Origin: Drechmeria coniospora | Lineage: Eukaryota; Ascomycota; Sordariomycetes; Hypocreales; Ophiocordycipitaceae | Assembly (NCBI RefSeq): GCF_001625195.1 | Contig: NC_054390.1 | Location: forward strand, 5,243,222-5,307,221 | DNA length: 64,000 bases | Reading direction: 5' to 3' | In this document: one piece after another, positions 22,517-34,391 of the stretch | Layout: each line of letters begins with the position of its first letter | How positions within the stretch are numbered: the first letter of the stretch is position 1 | The notes under the pieces: model-generated | What the model was told of the DNA's origin: nothing | Seen by the model: the letters and a program-made list of their open reading frames with translations, nothing else | Database searches by the model: none | Program-made: the position numbers and the translations under genes

Positions 22517-23118
22517 GTTCATCATCATCGTCATTGTCACCATCATCATCGCCATCATCATCTTGGTTAGAGTGAGGCCGGGGGCCCGATATCGGCTGCC
22601 ACTGAGCGCCACACCCCGCACCAAACCCCTAGTTTCCCCAACAGCTTCATCTCCGCCCCGAGTCTTTGCCTTTGTCACGACACTCAACTCAAAATCTACA
22701 TGTAGCCTCACCTTTCGTCCTGACTATGGTGCCTTTTTGATGGCACATTCGTGCCTATGCTTGCACTTTGATTCTTTTCTGTACTTGTTTTGCATCTCCC
22801 AAGAACTTGCAGGTAGTTGGTGTACACCTACCCCGTACTCTACCTGCTACTTGTACTTGTAGTACTCCGTAACAGCACCTTATCAAGTCCTTGCAGCGCT
22901 CAGTAGGTGTACATACTATTAGTACCTAACCTACTAAGATATCCACAGCTTCTCCGTAGTAGGTGCTGGGTACTAAGGTACTCTACGAACTCCCCTCTGC
23001 AGTACAAACTGCTACTGTACATGTACAGTACTAGTAGACATTTCGCTGTACAGTACAGTAAGTACAGAACGGAGTATGGAGTACATGTAGTTGTATTAAG
23101 TAAGATGAGCCAACTGCG
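22517..23118. other. 3' region and intergenic
   Basis: A CATCATCGTCATTGTC-type simple repeat (22525-22560) lies right after the stop codon. From 22850 on there are many GTAC/TACTCCGTA words. No gene. Confidence 0.45.
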
Positions 23119-23123
23119 GAGTC

Positions 23124-23349
23124 TGATGCAACAGATGGAAAAAGGGGGCTGCCCTGACTAGGGCTACAACGAATCAAGGATCGTGAGATGAGTTAGAATC
23201 AATCTATCGGTGTTCTTCTTGATGATGTTGTTGCCAACCACAAGGTGTCCTCTGGGCCTGCTTAAATAGGCGCAGATGTGGACACCGCTACGTAACTAAC
23301 TACCCGGACTTTAACCCTGTTACAGGCCTGTTGACGCGTCGGCGCGACA
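23124..23349 (+). mobile_element. solo LTR-like element, family D, well preserved
   Basis: A 226-bp element with TG...CA ends (TGATGCAACAG...GGCGCGACA), flanked by the perfect 5-bp duplication GAGTC (23119-23123 and 23350-23354). It is the unmutated counterpart of 17081-17307. The target duplication and ends indicate a solo LTR. A short-element alternative (MITE or SINE) is less likely because there are no terminal inverted repeats and no poly-A. Confidence 0.75.
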
Positions 23350-23354
23350 GAGTC

Positions 23355-23861
23355 TCTACGGAGTAGATTCGGGGGCTGTCCCACTGACTTCTTCATCGCA
23401 GCGAACCTCTGCGGGGTTCCTTCAGGGGAGCTGGAATACGAGACTCCACTGCTTACTCGTAAATTATTGTTCATTCAGGATCATAAGCTCGTCAGGTCGA
23501 CATCGACACCAAGATCGGCACCTGAGCTATTATATTTGCCGTCCAATATTGGACCGATGGGCGAATTGAGTTTGCCAACACGACACCCTAATTGTCGAGA
23601 CTGATTGGCCGAGCTTGACCCCGAGGTACAATTCTCCGCACCGATGGTAAACTCTGTTACCGCCTGCCGTTGGTGCTAATTATTATTGCTGATAGTCCAA
23701 CCTCCAGGGGTCCGTCCACCCAACAAGAACCGTCCACTCATGCCGCCGTCATTTCTCATCCTCCTCCCGTCGCTCACTTCTTTCCCTTCCTTGCCTTTTC
23801 TTTCTTTCCCTCCTACCGGTTGTTGGGGTCTCGTCGATCCCCGGTATCCAATTACGCCGTC
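23355..23861. promoter_or_regulatory. 5' region of the serine dehydratase gene
   Basis: Contains the pyrimidine-rich stretch CTTTCCCTTCCTTGCCTTTT (about 23782-23801), which is usual just upstream of fungal transcription starts. An in-frame ATG at 23670 would add 64 hydrophobic residues of untypical composition. I treat this region as promoter and leader. Confidence 0.4.
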
Positions 23862-26003
23862 ATGAGAAAGCTCCTTCTGCCGAGAGGAGGCACCATCTTG
23901 CCATGTCGCTCGTCGAGCCCCGCGTTGGCAGCTCGATGCCAGCTTCACACCTTCGCCACCACGGCGAAGCCAGGCCAAGCCCGTCGGCAGCTTGCGCCAT
24001 GGCGACCGACTTCAATTCGACGGCTGCGATTGAGCACGACGACGTCGAGATGGGATGCCGGCGAGGAAGAGACGGGCACCTACAGCGAGGCCGACCACGA
24101 GCACGCCGTCATTTCCACCTTTGACCTCTTCTCTGTCGGCATCGGCCCGTCGTCCTCCCACACCGTTGGGCCGATGCGGGCAGGAAACATCTTCATCGCC
24201 GACCTCGTCGAGGCCGACCTCCTGCGCAGGGTTCACCGCCTTCGCGTCTCGATATACGGCAGCCTGGCCCTCACCGGCGAGGGCCACATGACGCCCTCGG
24301 CCCTGTTGCTGGGGCTCGAGAGCGCCGATGTCGGCACCGTCGACACCACGCACGTGCCGGAGCGATTCGCCGAAATCAAAAACACCAAGAAGCTGTTCCT
24401 CGGCCGCGCGCTTGCCCGAGGCGCGGGAAGGGAAATCGACTTTGATTATGGCCGCGACTTCATTTGGGAATGGGGTCGGAAGCTGCCCCTCCACAGCAAC
24501 GGCATGCGATTCACCGTCTTCGACGCCGACGGCTACGTCCTCGCCACCAACGACCTCTTCAGCGTCGGCGGCGGCTTCGTCGTCAACGGCGCCCTCTCCA
24601 TCAACCCGGACGTTCAAGAATCGAGCTCGGTGACGATCAAGGACGACGCCGCGGCCGCCCACCCGGCCGACTTGGCCGAAAACATGTACTACAAGGAAAT
24701 CCGCCGGTCCGACGCCGCCGGCGGTCGCAAGACCGGTGCCGAAGTGAAGCTCCTCGACGACGCTTCCGCCACGCCCGCTCCTCCACCCCCTGCCGCCGCC
24801 GCTCTCGGTTCCGGCGCCGATTCGGGCGACGTGTCGGCGACGGAGGGCGGAGACGACGCGGCGGTCGATGCCGAGGCGGCGTCCGACTCGGCCCCGAGCC
24901 AGAAACCCCGGTACCCGTTTCACAACGCCAGCAGCCTCCTGTCGCTGTGCAACAAGCACAACCTCACGATAGCCCAGCTGGTGTACGAGAACGAGAAGAG
25001 CCACGGCTACACGGACGAGGAGATTTACCAGAAGCTTGGGCGCATATGGCAGGTCATGGACGACAGCATTCTCGAAAGCGTCCAGGCACCCGAAGACTCC
25101 ATCCTCCCAGGCTCGCTCAAGCTGCACCGACGAGCGCCGGCGTTGTATAAGCGACTCACGCGCGGACTCTACGCCTCGCGCACCCGAGATGCGACCCCCG
25201 CGTCGTCGCCGTTCTTTCCCAAGACGAAAGCCGAAGGGGGCTCTCTGCCGCAATCTTCGTCGACGACGACGCTGGCTCGGATGCAGGGCGCGCCGGGCGC
25301 CATCAGCAGGCGGCAGCACGCGCGCGTGCACGGCGCGCTCGACCATCCAATCGCACCCTCGCCGACGCGTCGGACGACGTTTCCGGCCATGGACTACCTC
25401 ACCGTCTACGCCATGGCCGTCAACGAGACGAACGCGGCGGGTGGGCGCATCGTCACGGCGCCGACCAACGGCGCGGCCGGCATCATCCCCGCCGTGCTCA
25501 AGTACACGATCGAGTTCCTCAGCGACGACCCTGAGCGCGACATACCCACCTTTCTGCTGACGGCGGCGGCCATCGGCATGCTGTACAAGCGCGGCGCGAC
25601 CATCTCGGCGGCCGAGGGCGGATGCATGGCCGAGGTCGGCGTCGCCTGCTCGATGGCGGCCGGCGCCTTTGCCGCCTGCATGGGTGCCAGCCCGGAGACG
25701 ATTGAGCAGGCAGCCGAGATTGGTATCGAGCACAACCTCGGCCTCACCTGCGACCCGGTAGGGGGGCTCGTGCAGGCGCCCTGCATCGAACGGAACGCGC
25801 TCGGCGCCATCAAGGCCATCTCGAGCGCCAACCTCGCCCTCAGCAGCGTGACGGGGACGCAGAAGATTCGGCTCGACGACGCGATCCGCGCCATGCGCGT
25901 GACGGCCAAGGGGATGCGCAACGAGTTTAAGGAGACGAGCCTCAGCGGACTGGCGACCTCGGTGCCGTTTCTCAACATCCCCGTCAGCGTTCCCGATTGC
26001 TGA
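23862..26003 (+). CDS. L-serine dehydratase, iron-sulfur type, single chain
   Basis: Deaminates L-serine to pyruvate and ammonia using a [4Fe-4S] cluster. It is the bacterial-type enzyme, unlike the PLP-dependent serine dehydratases common in fungi. It has 713 residues and no introns. The start at 23862 gives an Arg/Leu/Ser-rich, acid-poor N-terminus (about 60 residues) that fits mitochondrial import. The beta domain begins near residue 84 ([20 protein letters not shown]). The alpha domain begins near residue 350 and includes [20 protein letters not shown]. The cluster cysteines are seen in [16 protein letters not shown] and in [14 protein letters not shown]. Bacterial SdaA is about 455 residues. 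The excess here is the leader, an Ala/Pro/Asp-rich linker (about 285-350) and an Arg/Ser-rich insert (about 425-500). Both inserts look disordered. No frameshift is needed. Confidence 0.92.
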   Translation: MRKLLLPRGGTILPCRSSSPALAARCQLHTFATTAKPGQARRQLAPWRPTSIRRLRLSTTTSRWDAGEEETGTYSEADHEHAVISTFDLFSVGIGPSSSHTVGPMRAGNIFIADLVEADLLRRVHRLRVSIYGSLALTGEGHMTPSALLLGLESADVGTVDTTHVPERFAEIKNTKKLFLGRALARGAGREIDFDYGRDFIWEWGRKLPLHSNGMRFTVFDADGYVLATNDLFSVGGGFVVNGALSINPDVQESSSVTIKDDAAAAHPADLAENMYYKEIRRSDAAGGRKTGAEVKLLDDASATPAPPPPAAAALGSGADSGDVSATEGGDDAAVDAEAASDSAPSQKPRYPFHNASSLLSLCNKHNLTIAQLVYENEKSHGYTDEEIYQKLGRIWQVMDDSILESVQAPEDSILPGSLKLHRRAPALYKRLTRGLYASRTRDATPASSPFFPKTKAEGGSLPQSSSTTTLARMQGAPGAISRRQHARVHGALDHPIAPSPTRRTTFPAMDYLTVYAMAVNETNAAGGRIVTAPTNGAAGIIPAVLKYTIEFLSDDPERDIPTFLLTAAAIGMLYKRGATISAAEGGCMAEVGVACSMAAGAFAACMGASPETIEQAAEIGIEHNLGLTCDPVGGLVQAPCIERNALGAIKAISSANLALSSVTGTQKIRLDDAIRAMRVTAKGMRNEFKETSLSGLATSVPFLNIPVSVPDC

Positions 26004-26571
26004 AGCATGGCCATGGCACTTGACCCCTTTTTATCGATATTGGTCGTTTACTTTTTAAATTCTTTCTTGGCATCCATTCATTCATTCGTCGTTGCGACGG
26101 CCCCAGACCCAGCTGTTCGTATTGCAAAGGTGTCTACAAGTACACCGTCCCGGCCGCTTTACATTTCGTCTCCGGTCCAAGTTACCTGCGGTATTCAAAG
26201 ACATCACGAGGGAGGCCGGCGCTGGAAGCATTGCACTTGGATGCCACTGAGAGAATCCCAGGACCAACAAACTCACGGTAGAGCGGACGCAAGAGTGTTG
26301 CCGAAGCAGCGACGAGATGCACAATCAAGATCTTGATGGATGTAAAGCCTAAGGAGGGCAGTAGGTTGAAGAATGAACGCAAAGGTGACATGAAGGAGGG
26401 ACGAAACGCGGGCGCAACTGAAGCTACAGACAGGGAACGGCTGAAGCAAGCGGACGTCAGGTGCCTTCTTCCTTGATCGTCGACCCATGCCGCCAGGGCC
26501 ATGAGGCGAAGTGTCTAGTACAGCATGGCACCGGCATCGGCATCGGCAGAGGCAGGAGCACGGGCGGTGCT
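26004..26571. other. converging 3' regions
   Basis: The space between two genes that point at each other. It holds their 3' untranslated regions and no recognisable gene. Confidence 0.5.
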
Positions 26572-27327
26572 CTACTTGCGGCAGTACCTCCACTTGACGG
26601 CGAACTTGACCGTCAGCTTGCCGCTGATGTGGTCGACCTGTCGGTGGCGAGGCAGTTAGCGGCACGGTACGGATGCGATGCACGATCCGGCCAGGGGGGA
26701 GAGCAGAACGTACAGCGATGAGGGCGGGCAGGTGGGTCGGGCTGATGTTGCAGGCGGTGTTCATGTTGAGGATGGCGGTGCTGCCGCCGCAGTCGGACCA
26801 GGACTCGATGCCGGGACGCGACTGGAGGTTGAAGTTTCCGCTATACTTGCCGGGCAGGCTGATGGCGTAGTCGACATGGCGGGCGGCGCTGCCGGTGAAG
26901 GAGAAGGTGTTGGTGCACTGGCCACGGGCGCCCTTGGGGATCTCGGCGAAGCCGATCATGTCGGTGTCGAGGATGGTGAACCTGGTGCCGTCGGGTCAGC
27001 TTGGGGTACCGTTGCAGCCTTTGCCCCGTCACGGAGGCGGGCGACGTACTGGTAACCGGCGTCAAACTCCATGTTGAGGGTGAGCTTGCAGTTCTTGCGC
27101 CAGTCGCTGGCTCGGGTGCCGGGGCCGGTCTGGACCTCGTAGGCGGAGAAGGTGGCCTCGAAGAGGGAGCCGGTGGCATCGACCTGGACGTTGGCGGTGC
27201 CGGCGGGGCATCCGCTGCCGAGGAGGCTCACGCCCCTGACGCGGACCTTCTTGGGCGCGACGGCGGCCGTGTTGGGTGCGGCGGCGGCGAGGCCGAGCAA
27301 GGGAGCGAGGATGGTGAGGAAACGCAT
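26572..27327 (-). CDS. secreted DUF4360-type protein
   Basis: A secreted protein of 203 residues resembling the fungal DUF4360 family, whose function is unknown. The exons on the minus strand are 27327-27050, 26981-26714 and 26637-26572, with GT-AG introns of 68 and 76 nt. The N-terminus MRFLTILAPLLGLAAAAP is a clear signal peptide. The mature part has the family layout: GSGCPAGT near the start, RKNCKLTLN in the middle, ARGQCTNTFSF, then SDCGGSTAILNMNTAC. This gives about five or six cysteines likely to form disulfides. The last exon codes only 21 residues and ends WRYCRK. Single-copy here, with no clustered neighbour. Likely role is extracellular or at the cell surface. Family assignment is from memory of motif layout. 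Confidence 0.82.
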
Positions 27328-30300
27328 GTTGAAAAGGGCTTGGGCTTTGTGAGCTCAGGTGATTGCGTGCGAGTGGATGGTCTCTGGCGAGGATAGAGAG
27401 GTAGGCGATGAATGGGAGCGGAGAGGGAGACAAGCGAGGGCTTTTTATACACTTTTCCCAGCCTGCACAGGACTTGGACTCGACAGAGGCTGGACGGAGA
27501 ATGGGACGGAGAATGAGGCGGAGAATGAGACTGCCTGCAGGGTCCGGCAGGATGGATTCGAGGCTGACAGCGGTCTGGACTCTCCGAATGAGGTGTCATC
27601 CGGCAGGTCAGCCTGCATGAGCCCAGCTGCCGGGCATCGACCAGGGTTCGTCATGGGGGCAACGGACGGGAACGCCATCTCTGCTCGTTACGAGGCGACG
27701 ACAGGCTCGTAGGGTGCGCGACTGCCGTGCCTTGCATGGGCCGGCACGGTGAAGCTGGCGGACGAGTGACGAGCTTGGAGGAGGATGGCGAGGAAGAGGT
27801 CGAGATGATGGAGGGTGAAGGCTCCCGAGGCGCAGGTCCATTCGTATATGCAAGCCATTTATGCTTCTTTTTTGACACAATATGCTAGCGAGGCCGACGA
27901 ATTATCAAGCACGATCCTCCCATGCTCGACGGCCAGGACGGTGTCGTGGTGGCCACGGCCGACGGATGAATACGACGGGCGGATGTCGCATGTGCTCCCC
28001 TCCCCCCTCGGCCTCGAAACGAGTCGATGGATGGGTGCAGCGACGCAGAGCGACGCAATCTACTCTGTTCTGCCATGGTGCATGTGCGATCAAGTTGCCG
28101 CATGGACGGTGCATGGCGTGAAATTCAGGCCAAGATGAATATTCCTCGACCCATGCATCTCATCTGGTCTGACTGGCCGTCGTCAGATCGCCGGGGACCA
28201 GCAACCAGGACGGAATAGGCAGCTGGCTCTGGGGTTACGCAGCTGGCTCTGGGGTTGCGCAGCTCCCTCTGGGGCGTCGCACATGGCTTGCTTGCACGAT
28301 GCAACGCTTGGTGTGGCGACCCATGGGCTCGTCCTGTTTCGAAGAAGAAGGTGTCGATGCCGTCGTTGTCGTCGTTGTCGTCGTGGTCGTTGTCGTGGTC
28401 GTTGTCATGGTCGTCCTCCTTGCCCGTGCTGCTGGCTCAGTTTGTACGAGCTTTCTTCGTATCTTTTCGTCGTCCATCCAACAGCAGCTTCGTTTCCCCA
28501 TCCGACCTCGCCAAGGTGTGGCAGCCGGAAGATCGATGGGACGACCAATCACCCATGGCCCACCACCCATCCATCACCACCCGGCGAGACAGCCAACGCC
28601 GACGGCAGGACCGGCAGCGAGAGCGACGCCAGCAGCAGGGCCGACAGCGACGCCGACGCCGGCCTCAACCCCGACATTGACACCAGAAGCGCCTAACGAG
28701 CCTATGGCGACGGCTCGCCACCCCGGCAGTCTTCGTAGGGCTGAGGGCTGTCAGCGAGCGCCACCGTGGACAGCCGCACCTCGTATCGACCTGAGGCTAT
28801 ACACGTGTGTACCGAAGGCTGCCCTCGCAGCGGGTGCGCGACCCTGTACGATCGCGTACGAGTACCTGGCATAACCTGCACGACGCCACGTCCGGGGAGG
28901 CGCGGGGGGGGCCGGCGGCGTGCGGGCGGCGTGCCAGAAATAGCATCAAGGCTGGGGAGCGCAGGCGAACCACCAAGGTAAAGACGAGCCCGAGGAAAAA
29001 AGAAGACAGAATCGTCGGTGGCCGGGAGAGCAGCTCGAGACGCGTGGGGGCGGCCGGAATAGATGTCTGCGTCTGCCTCTTGCTTCCGTTCCGTTGCTGG
29101 CTCGACGACGACGTGGCGCGAGTCTGGATTTTGCTAGCCGGTGCGGCTGATGTGACGATACAACGGTAGGAGCAACGGCGCCGCGCATGGGGGAAGTCGT
29201 CACCGTCATGTTTGCAAAGGCCAGGGCCGCTCCTTCGTCGCCGCATCGGCTCGGCGCCTTCAACCTCTCTCGTCCCTGCCGAGGTTTGTCGGTTGCCTCG
29301 TCGTCCGTCGTCGTCGGTTCACGTACCTGTACCTGCACAAACATGCACGATGCACATACATGTAACTTGCACCTAGGTATACACGTGTTACGCATGCATT
29401 CATGCGTATCAATACCTGCTGCACCGGTTCGGGTACGGAATACAAGTACTTCTACATGCCTGCTGTTGGGACACAGAATCACTCCGTACGGAGCAGGCGT
29501 TTGTGCGACGTACTTGCCCGTTGTGCTTCTCTTGGCTTCCTTGGCCTTGGCATTGAGCTCTTTGCGCCTGCCGCCCCCGACGTTGTTGCCCAACCACGCT
29601 CCATGCATGTACTATTCACCCAGGACACGGCTTCTGCACCTACGCTCCATGTACATGCACACGGTATGGTAGCATGTCTTGCCCGTACCTCCGTGTACTT
29701 CTACCTAGCGGCAAGTACAGGGGCAGCCGAGCAGAGGTACGAGTACATGGGCAGACGGGGCACTCGTGCCCAGCGCGCCGCCGTGCGCTTTCCTTTTTCT
29801 TTCGAAAACGCATGGCGCATTTGCCGAGCGAGGGGCCCGGCCGTGGCTGAGCAGGGATGTGCTGCTGATGGTGCCATGGTGGTGTGTGTTTGTCCAGTCG
29901 TGGCGGGCCATGGCCTGGTTCTTAGCGAGCGTTGGCGTTTTGTGCCTATTTGTGCATGTCCGACTATTCTTGCACAACACATCGATCCGCTCGTCGATGC
30001 GCCCACATACCTACATGGACATGCTGGGCTTGCATGCATGTGCTTGGTACTCGCATAAGGGCACGGAGTACTCCGTACAGATGCAAGCAACTCCCAACGC
30101 CAACACCAGCCCCCTACATGCACATGCCGTGCGACTAGCTGTACTGTATGCTTGTGTACGCGCTCCCATGCCCGACGCTCGACGTGCCATGGCTATTTTT
30201 ATTCTCCCATTTTTGTTTTTTCCCTGTCGCCGTTCGTTGGGCTGGACCGCCTCTCCGCCTCGTATCGTCGATCTCTTCCTCTGCTCTTGGCACACCTGCT

Positions 30301-32022
30301 CGATGGCCGACATCTGCATCCGCATGCATGTGCACATGTACGTGCCTGTGAGAATGCCTCACCGGCGGCTGGGAGCTCCGGGGCCGCAACGGCGTGTCCA
30401 TGCCCCCTGCAGGAGGATGGATACCTCGGTATTTGCAGATGCCCCATCTGCTGCGGGATGCGTGTCCATGGACTCCCTCCATACATGTAGGTGTAGCTGT
30501 AGGTGCGGAGTGCCGCGTAAGGATGGGAGGAAATGAGCGTCCACGTCGTCACCTGCGCGTATCCCTGCCCGGCCCGGTCACCTATACCAACATGCTTGGT
30601 GTCGAACGCGCTGAAACACTCACCGCGTACTCCGTACGGAGTACACCTATTACTTGCTTTCCTGGCAACGACGGCCGCCGCGAGCTCATCTACGCTACCT
30701 CATGTACGCGTACTCTTCAACATCCTTGTGATACCTACTTGGTACACTTGTGCCACTCATTGGAGGCCACTCGAACCGAATCGAAGCGGCAGGGGCCTCG
30801 GCCTCGGGCGGGCGCCGTCGCTCCGGCACCGACCCTGTCCCTGCCATGTATAACCTACCGAACATGTATCTCCCTGCCGAACATGTACCAACCTGCCAAA
30901 CATCAACCTGCCAAGCATGTACCTACCTGCCGAACATGTGCCCACCTCTGAATAGGTGGCTACCTGCCGAGCATGTACCTGCTTGATATCGAACATGTAC
31001 CTTAGTACTTACATGCTGCACGGAGTACGGAGTACAGGCACCTACCTTTGTACAGCACCGAGTGTGCCTCTACCCACTGAACATGTACCTACCTGCTGAA
31101 AAGGTACCTGGCGCCCGGCCAGCTCCCCGTCCACCTGCCACCGTGTGCACCTCCTGGCGATGCGCCGTACTGGCCGCATGCTCTCCTGTACGTGATGGAC
31201 GACTCTCTAGGAGACTATTGATGCAGCTGTCCTATACATTTCCGCCCGTCAGACGGTCGCTCCGGGTGAGACGGCCACCAATGCAGGATCAAGTCCGTCG
31301 TTTGTATTCTCCGGTCCACGCGTCTTGTCACGGCACGCGTTGGTTCACCTCGTCCTCTTGCCGTGTCTCGGCGGACTCGATTCGTCCTCCGCCACGCCGG
31401 TTCTGTCTCGAACTGTCGCAGCCATTCACGATGAGGCAGAGCGACGGTAATTAACTGTACCCCGAACAGGGAAGCACCAATATCCTGGAATCCGGGACAC
31501 GAGGAAATCATCCTGCTCCACCGGAATCCGCGACGACCTGGAGGAGGAGAGAAGAGAGAACTTGCTGCCTCGCGTACACCAACCATGCAGGCACGTACGC
31601 ATGTTGCATGCGCATGCAAGTGCATGGAGGTCCACGTCGGCCTGCTGGCACCGTGACGCCCATCGGCCGCGCCGAGCCCGAGCCGAGGCCCCAACGGACG
31701 CCCGAGAGAGCTGGCCGACCCGCCAAGGCCGCGGCAGGACCCTCCCCCGTCGCCCCACCACGTGACCCCGCCTTGCAGGTTGGGCCGCTCCCGGTCAGAA
31801 CCCCTGTCGGCCTCAACGCCTGTGGAGACGGCGATGCGGGAGCTCGTGGAGCCGAGCTGTTTATCAGATGCATCGTAGGTCGGAACCCAACATGGATCGT
31901 CGAGCGGCTGCCCTGCCGCCATGGGCAGTGCGTCGTCGGTCCGGTGCATTTTCTTTTCCCGACACGGTACATGACATTCGTTTGGCCGCTCGTCCGCTGA
32001 GTCGAGCTGAGTCGAGCCTCCG
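27328..32022. other. 4.7-kb gene-free interval with minisatellites
   Basis: No frame in this stretch resembles a known protein, and coding-like codon use is absent. It holds tandem GGCAGCTGGCTCTGGGGTT repeats (28220-28275), a GTCGTTGTCGTC simple repeat (28360-28415), many ACATGTAC and GCATGCATGC words, GTACTCCGTAC motifs (30068, 30628, 31022) and the minisatellite listed at 30845. The left 300 bp are probably the promoter of the DUF4360 gene. Confidence 0.5.
30845..31110. repeat. degenerate minisatellite, CTGCCGAACATGTACC units
   Basis: About ten imperfect copies of a 17-21 bp phrase (CTGCCGAACATGTACCTAC) with variable spacing, so the array is old or diverged. It has no coding content. Confidence 0.7.
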
Positions 32023-34391
32023 TCACCAGGCAAAGCTTTCTTCAAAGTACGAGATTCGGCTTGCGCTCCGAGCCAGCGCCTCCACCACCGCTCTTCGTGC
32101 CTCGTCCTGGAGCCTCTGCGGTCCGGAGGCGACGACGGCCAGGCTGCCTCGGCCGACGCTTGCCGTCGCCCGCCTCACCACTTCGTCGGCATTCGGCCGC
32201 CCGAGGTGCTGGCGAACGTTGGAGGGCACGCCGGCCAGCGTCCCGCCCGCCGCGACACCGGCTCGCGACGAGATGTAGACGTCGACCGTGAGCCCTCCGC
32301 AGCCGAGAGCGTCGCCCATGTCTCTCCGGATGACGTCTTTGGCCAGCGCCGGCTCGCGAACGACGAGGTGCACCTGGACCTGTCGTCCGCCGTCGGCCTG
32401 CGTCAGCGTCGGCAGGTAGGACAGGGCCGTGACGACACCGCTTCCGCCGACGAGGAAGACGACGAGGTCGTAGCCTTCGAGCTTTTGCGTCCGCCCGTAC
32501 GGGCCGTCGAGCAGGACGCGCAGCGGCACCGGAGCGGACCATTCCGTCGCCGCCGCCAAGTGCCGGAGCTGCTTCGTGAGGCCGTCGTACGGTCGGATGA
32601 GGAAGGTCATGTGCGGCCTCGTTGCCTCTCCGCCGTCCACGTCCGAGGCGGCGTCCGTGGCGTCAACCTCTTCGAGGTCAAGCAGCGGCACCTGCTCGCC
32701 GAGCGACGTGCGAGACGGCCGGCCCGAAACGGAGGCGACGGTGAAGGGGTGCGACTGCCAGGGACGAGAGGAGTCGAGCAGCATGAGGTAAAAGAACGTG
32801 CCCGCCTTGACCTCGTACGCCGCCTCGTCCATGGGGACGGTGAGACGGACCATGTTGGCCGAGGCGTCGTAGCTGGCGAGCCCGTCGACCGACCATGCGC
32901 GGCGGAAGAAAAGGACGCGAAAGGCGCGCAGGACCCTGTCGAGGAGCCACACGCACGCCGGCACGTAGAACAAGGCATCGTATCGGCCGCCAAAGATGGA
33001 CACGTGGCTGTCGGCTCGTCAGCGTACATCGGTGCCGCAATGCATCCGCCGGCCGCGAGGCACCGGCGGCGCGGACACGTACCCGAGCATGGTGAGCAGG
33101 AGGACGAGGCCGAGGGCCATGTGCACCACCAAGAAGGTCTCGTAGTGGTGCCGTCGAAACCAGCACCACGACAGCGGCAGCAGCAGGGACATGGCCACGG
33201 TGGCGATGACGCCATAGTTCCACCAGCCCAGCGCGTAGTAGGAGAGGTAATAGGACCAACCGCCCTCTGCGTCCACGTCAGCCGATGCATCCCTCAGAGA
33301 GCACGGGTCCGGCCGGATCAACAAAGGCTCGGCCGCGCCCCCGACGTACCTATCGAGATCAGGATGGTGTAGCAGACGGAATGGACGACAGCCTGCGCCG
33401 TCGCGATGCGAGCCACCCAGCGGTGGAAGGCGTTGTAGGTGCCAAAGTCCCAGCCCGTGAGCCACAAGCAAACGTCGTTTCTCATGCCAAAGAGCCAGAT
33501 GACGGGGAAGTTGAAGAAGGCGAGGATGCCCGTCCGGTCCGACAAGTAACGCAGCACCTGCCTGGTCCTCGTCGGAAAGTAGTAGTTTTCCTCGATGATG
33601 CGGTATCCGTGCATGCTCAAGGCCACGTTGAGGATCAGGAAGAGGAGCAGGGTGAGGCTCTGAAGCCGTGGCGGCATGGTCCCCCAATCGCCCCAAACGT
33701 TCCTCCTGTGCCCAAAGGTGTTGGGGATGGCCAGCGTCCGCGAGAACCAGGCGTTGGCGGACCGCAGGACGACGCCGCCCCCCCAACCGCCGTCGGAGCG
33801 TGACGGAGCGCTGAGGAGACGGTGCACGACGCCGACGGCGACGACGCAAACCCAAAAGGCCGGCATGGCGATGCCGTACAGGCCGTGGTAGCCAGCGACG
33901 TATTCGACGGCGAGGAGCGTCTCGTGCCAGACGCGGAAATGCGACGACGAAGGGATGACGGCCTCGGACAAGGGCGGACCAGCGACGAGGGAGTCGTTTC
34001 TCGACAGCTGGCGAAGGCGGGCCACGTCGTCGTCCGTGTAGTTGGCCAGCACGTCGTCCAACGCCGGCAGCGACGTCGAGTACGTCTCAACGCATGTTGC
34101 GTTCCACGCTTCCACGGCCTCGCTGGCGCCCTCGTGCCCGCCGCAGTGGACGCTCCAGCAGAGGTAGAGGGAGGAGAGAGCCAGGAGGCTGCGGCACGAC
34201 TGCTCCGACGGGGAGCTTGTCGGATCCGCGTCGTCGAACCGCACCGATTGCAGGCAATTTTGACAGGCGTCACGACAGGCGGTGAAGCTGCCACCTGTGC
34301 CGGCGTCGGCGTCGCTGTGGCCGCGAGCCGCACCTGCTGCGTGCCAGAGCGCTAGAAGGACCCCTGACAGCGGCACATGCCAGGACACCAT
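32023..34391 (-). CDS. ferric/cupric reductase transmembrane component
   Basis: A plasma-membrane metalloreductase of 736 residues. It passes electrons from NADPH via FAD and two hemes to extracellular Fe(III) or Cu(II) before uptake. The exons on the minus strand are 34391-33350, 33266-33083 and 33007-32023, with GT-AG introns of 83 and 75 nt. The start at 34391 gives a signal peptide (MVSWHVPLSGVLLALWHAAG). An extracellular Cys-containing domain of about 150 residues follows (ACRDACQNCLQSVRF). The membrane core carries the heme histidines in FHRWVARIATAQAVVHS and HHYETFLVVHMALG. The FAD site is SHPFTVAS. The NADPH part has LLDGPYGR and FLVGGSGVVTALSYL. The end is EESFAW, as usual for the family. 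Length and order are normal for fungal FRE proteins. No neighbouring multicopper oxidase, iron permease or siderophore gene is seen. Confidence 0.92.

Noticed and set aside
22525..22565. coding extension of the dehydrogenase in the CATCAT repeat
   Set aside because: The stop codon follows the conserved C-terminus RPSKI; the repeat is in the 3' region.
24012..25733. 573-codon minus-strand frame opposite the serine dehydratase
   Set aside because: Antisense shadow of a strongly biased GC-rich coding region; Arg/Gly/Val-rich with no domain.
31215..32045. 276-codon minus-strand frame
   Set aside because: Arg/Gly-rich without family resemblance; overlaps the 3' end of the ferric reductase gene.
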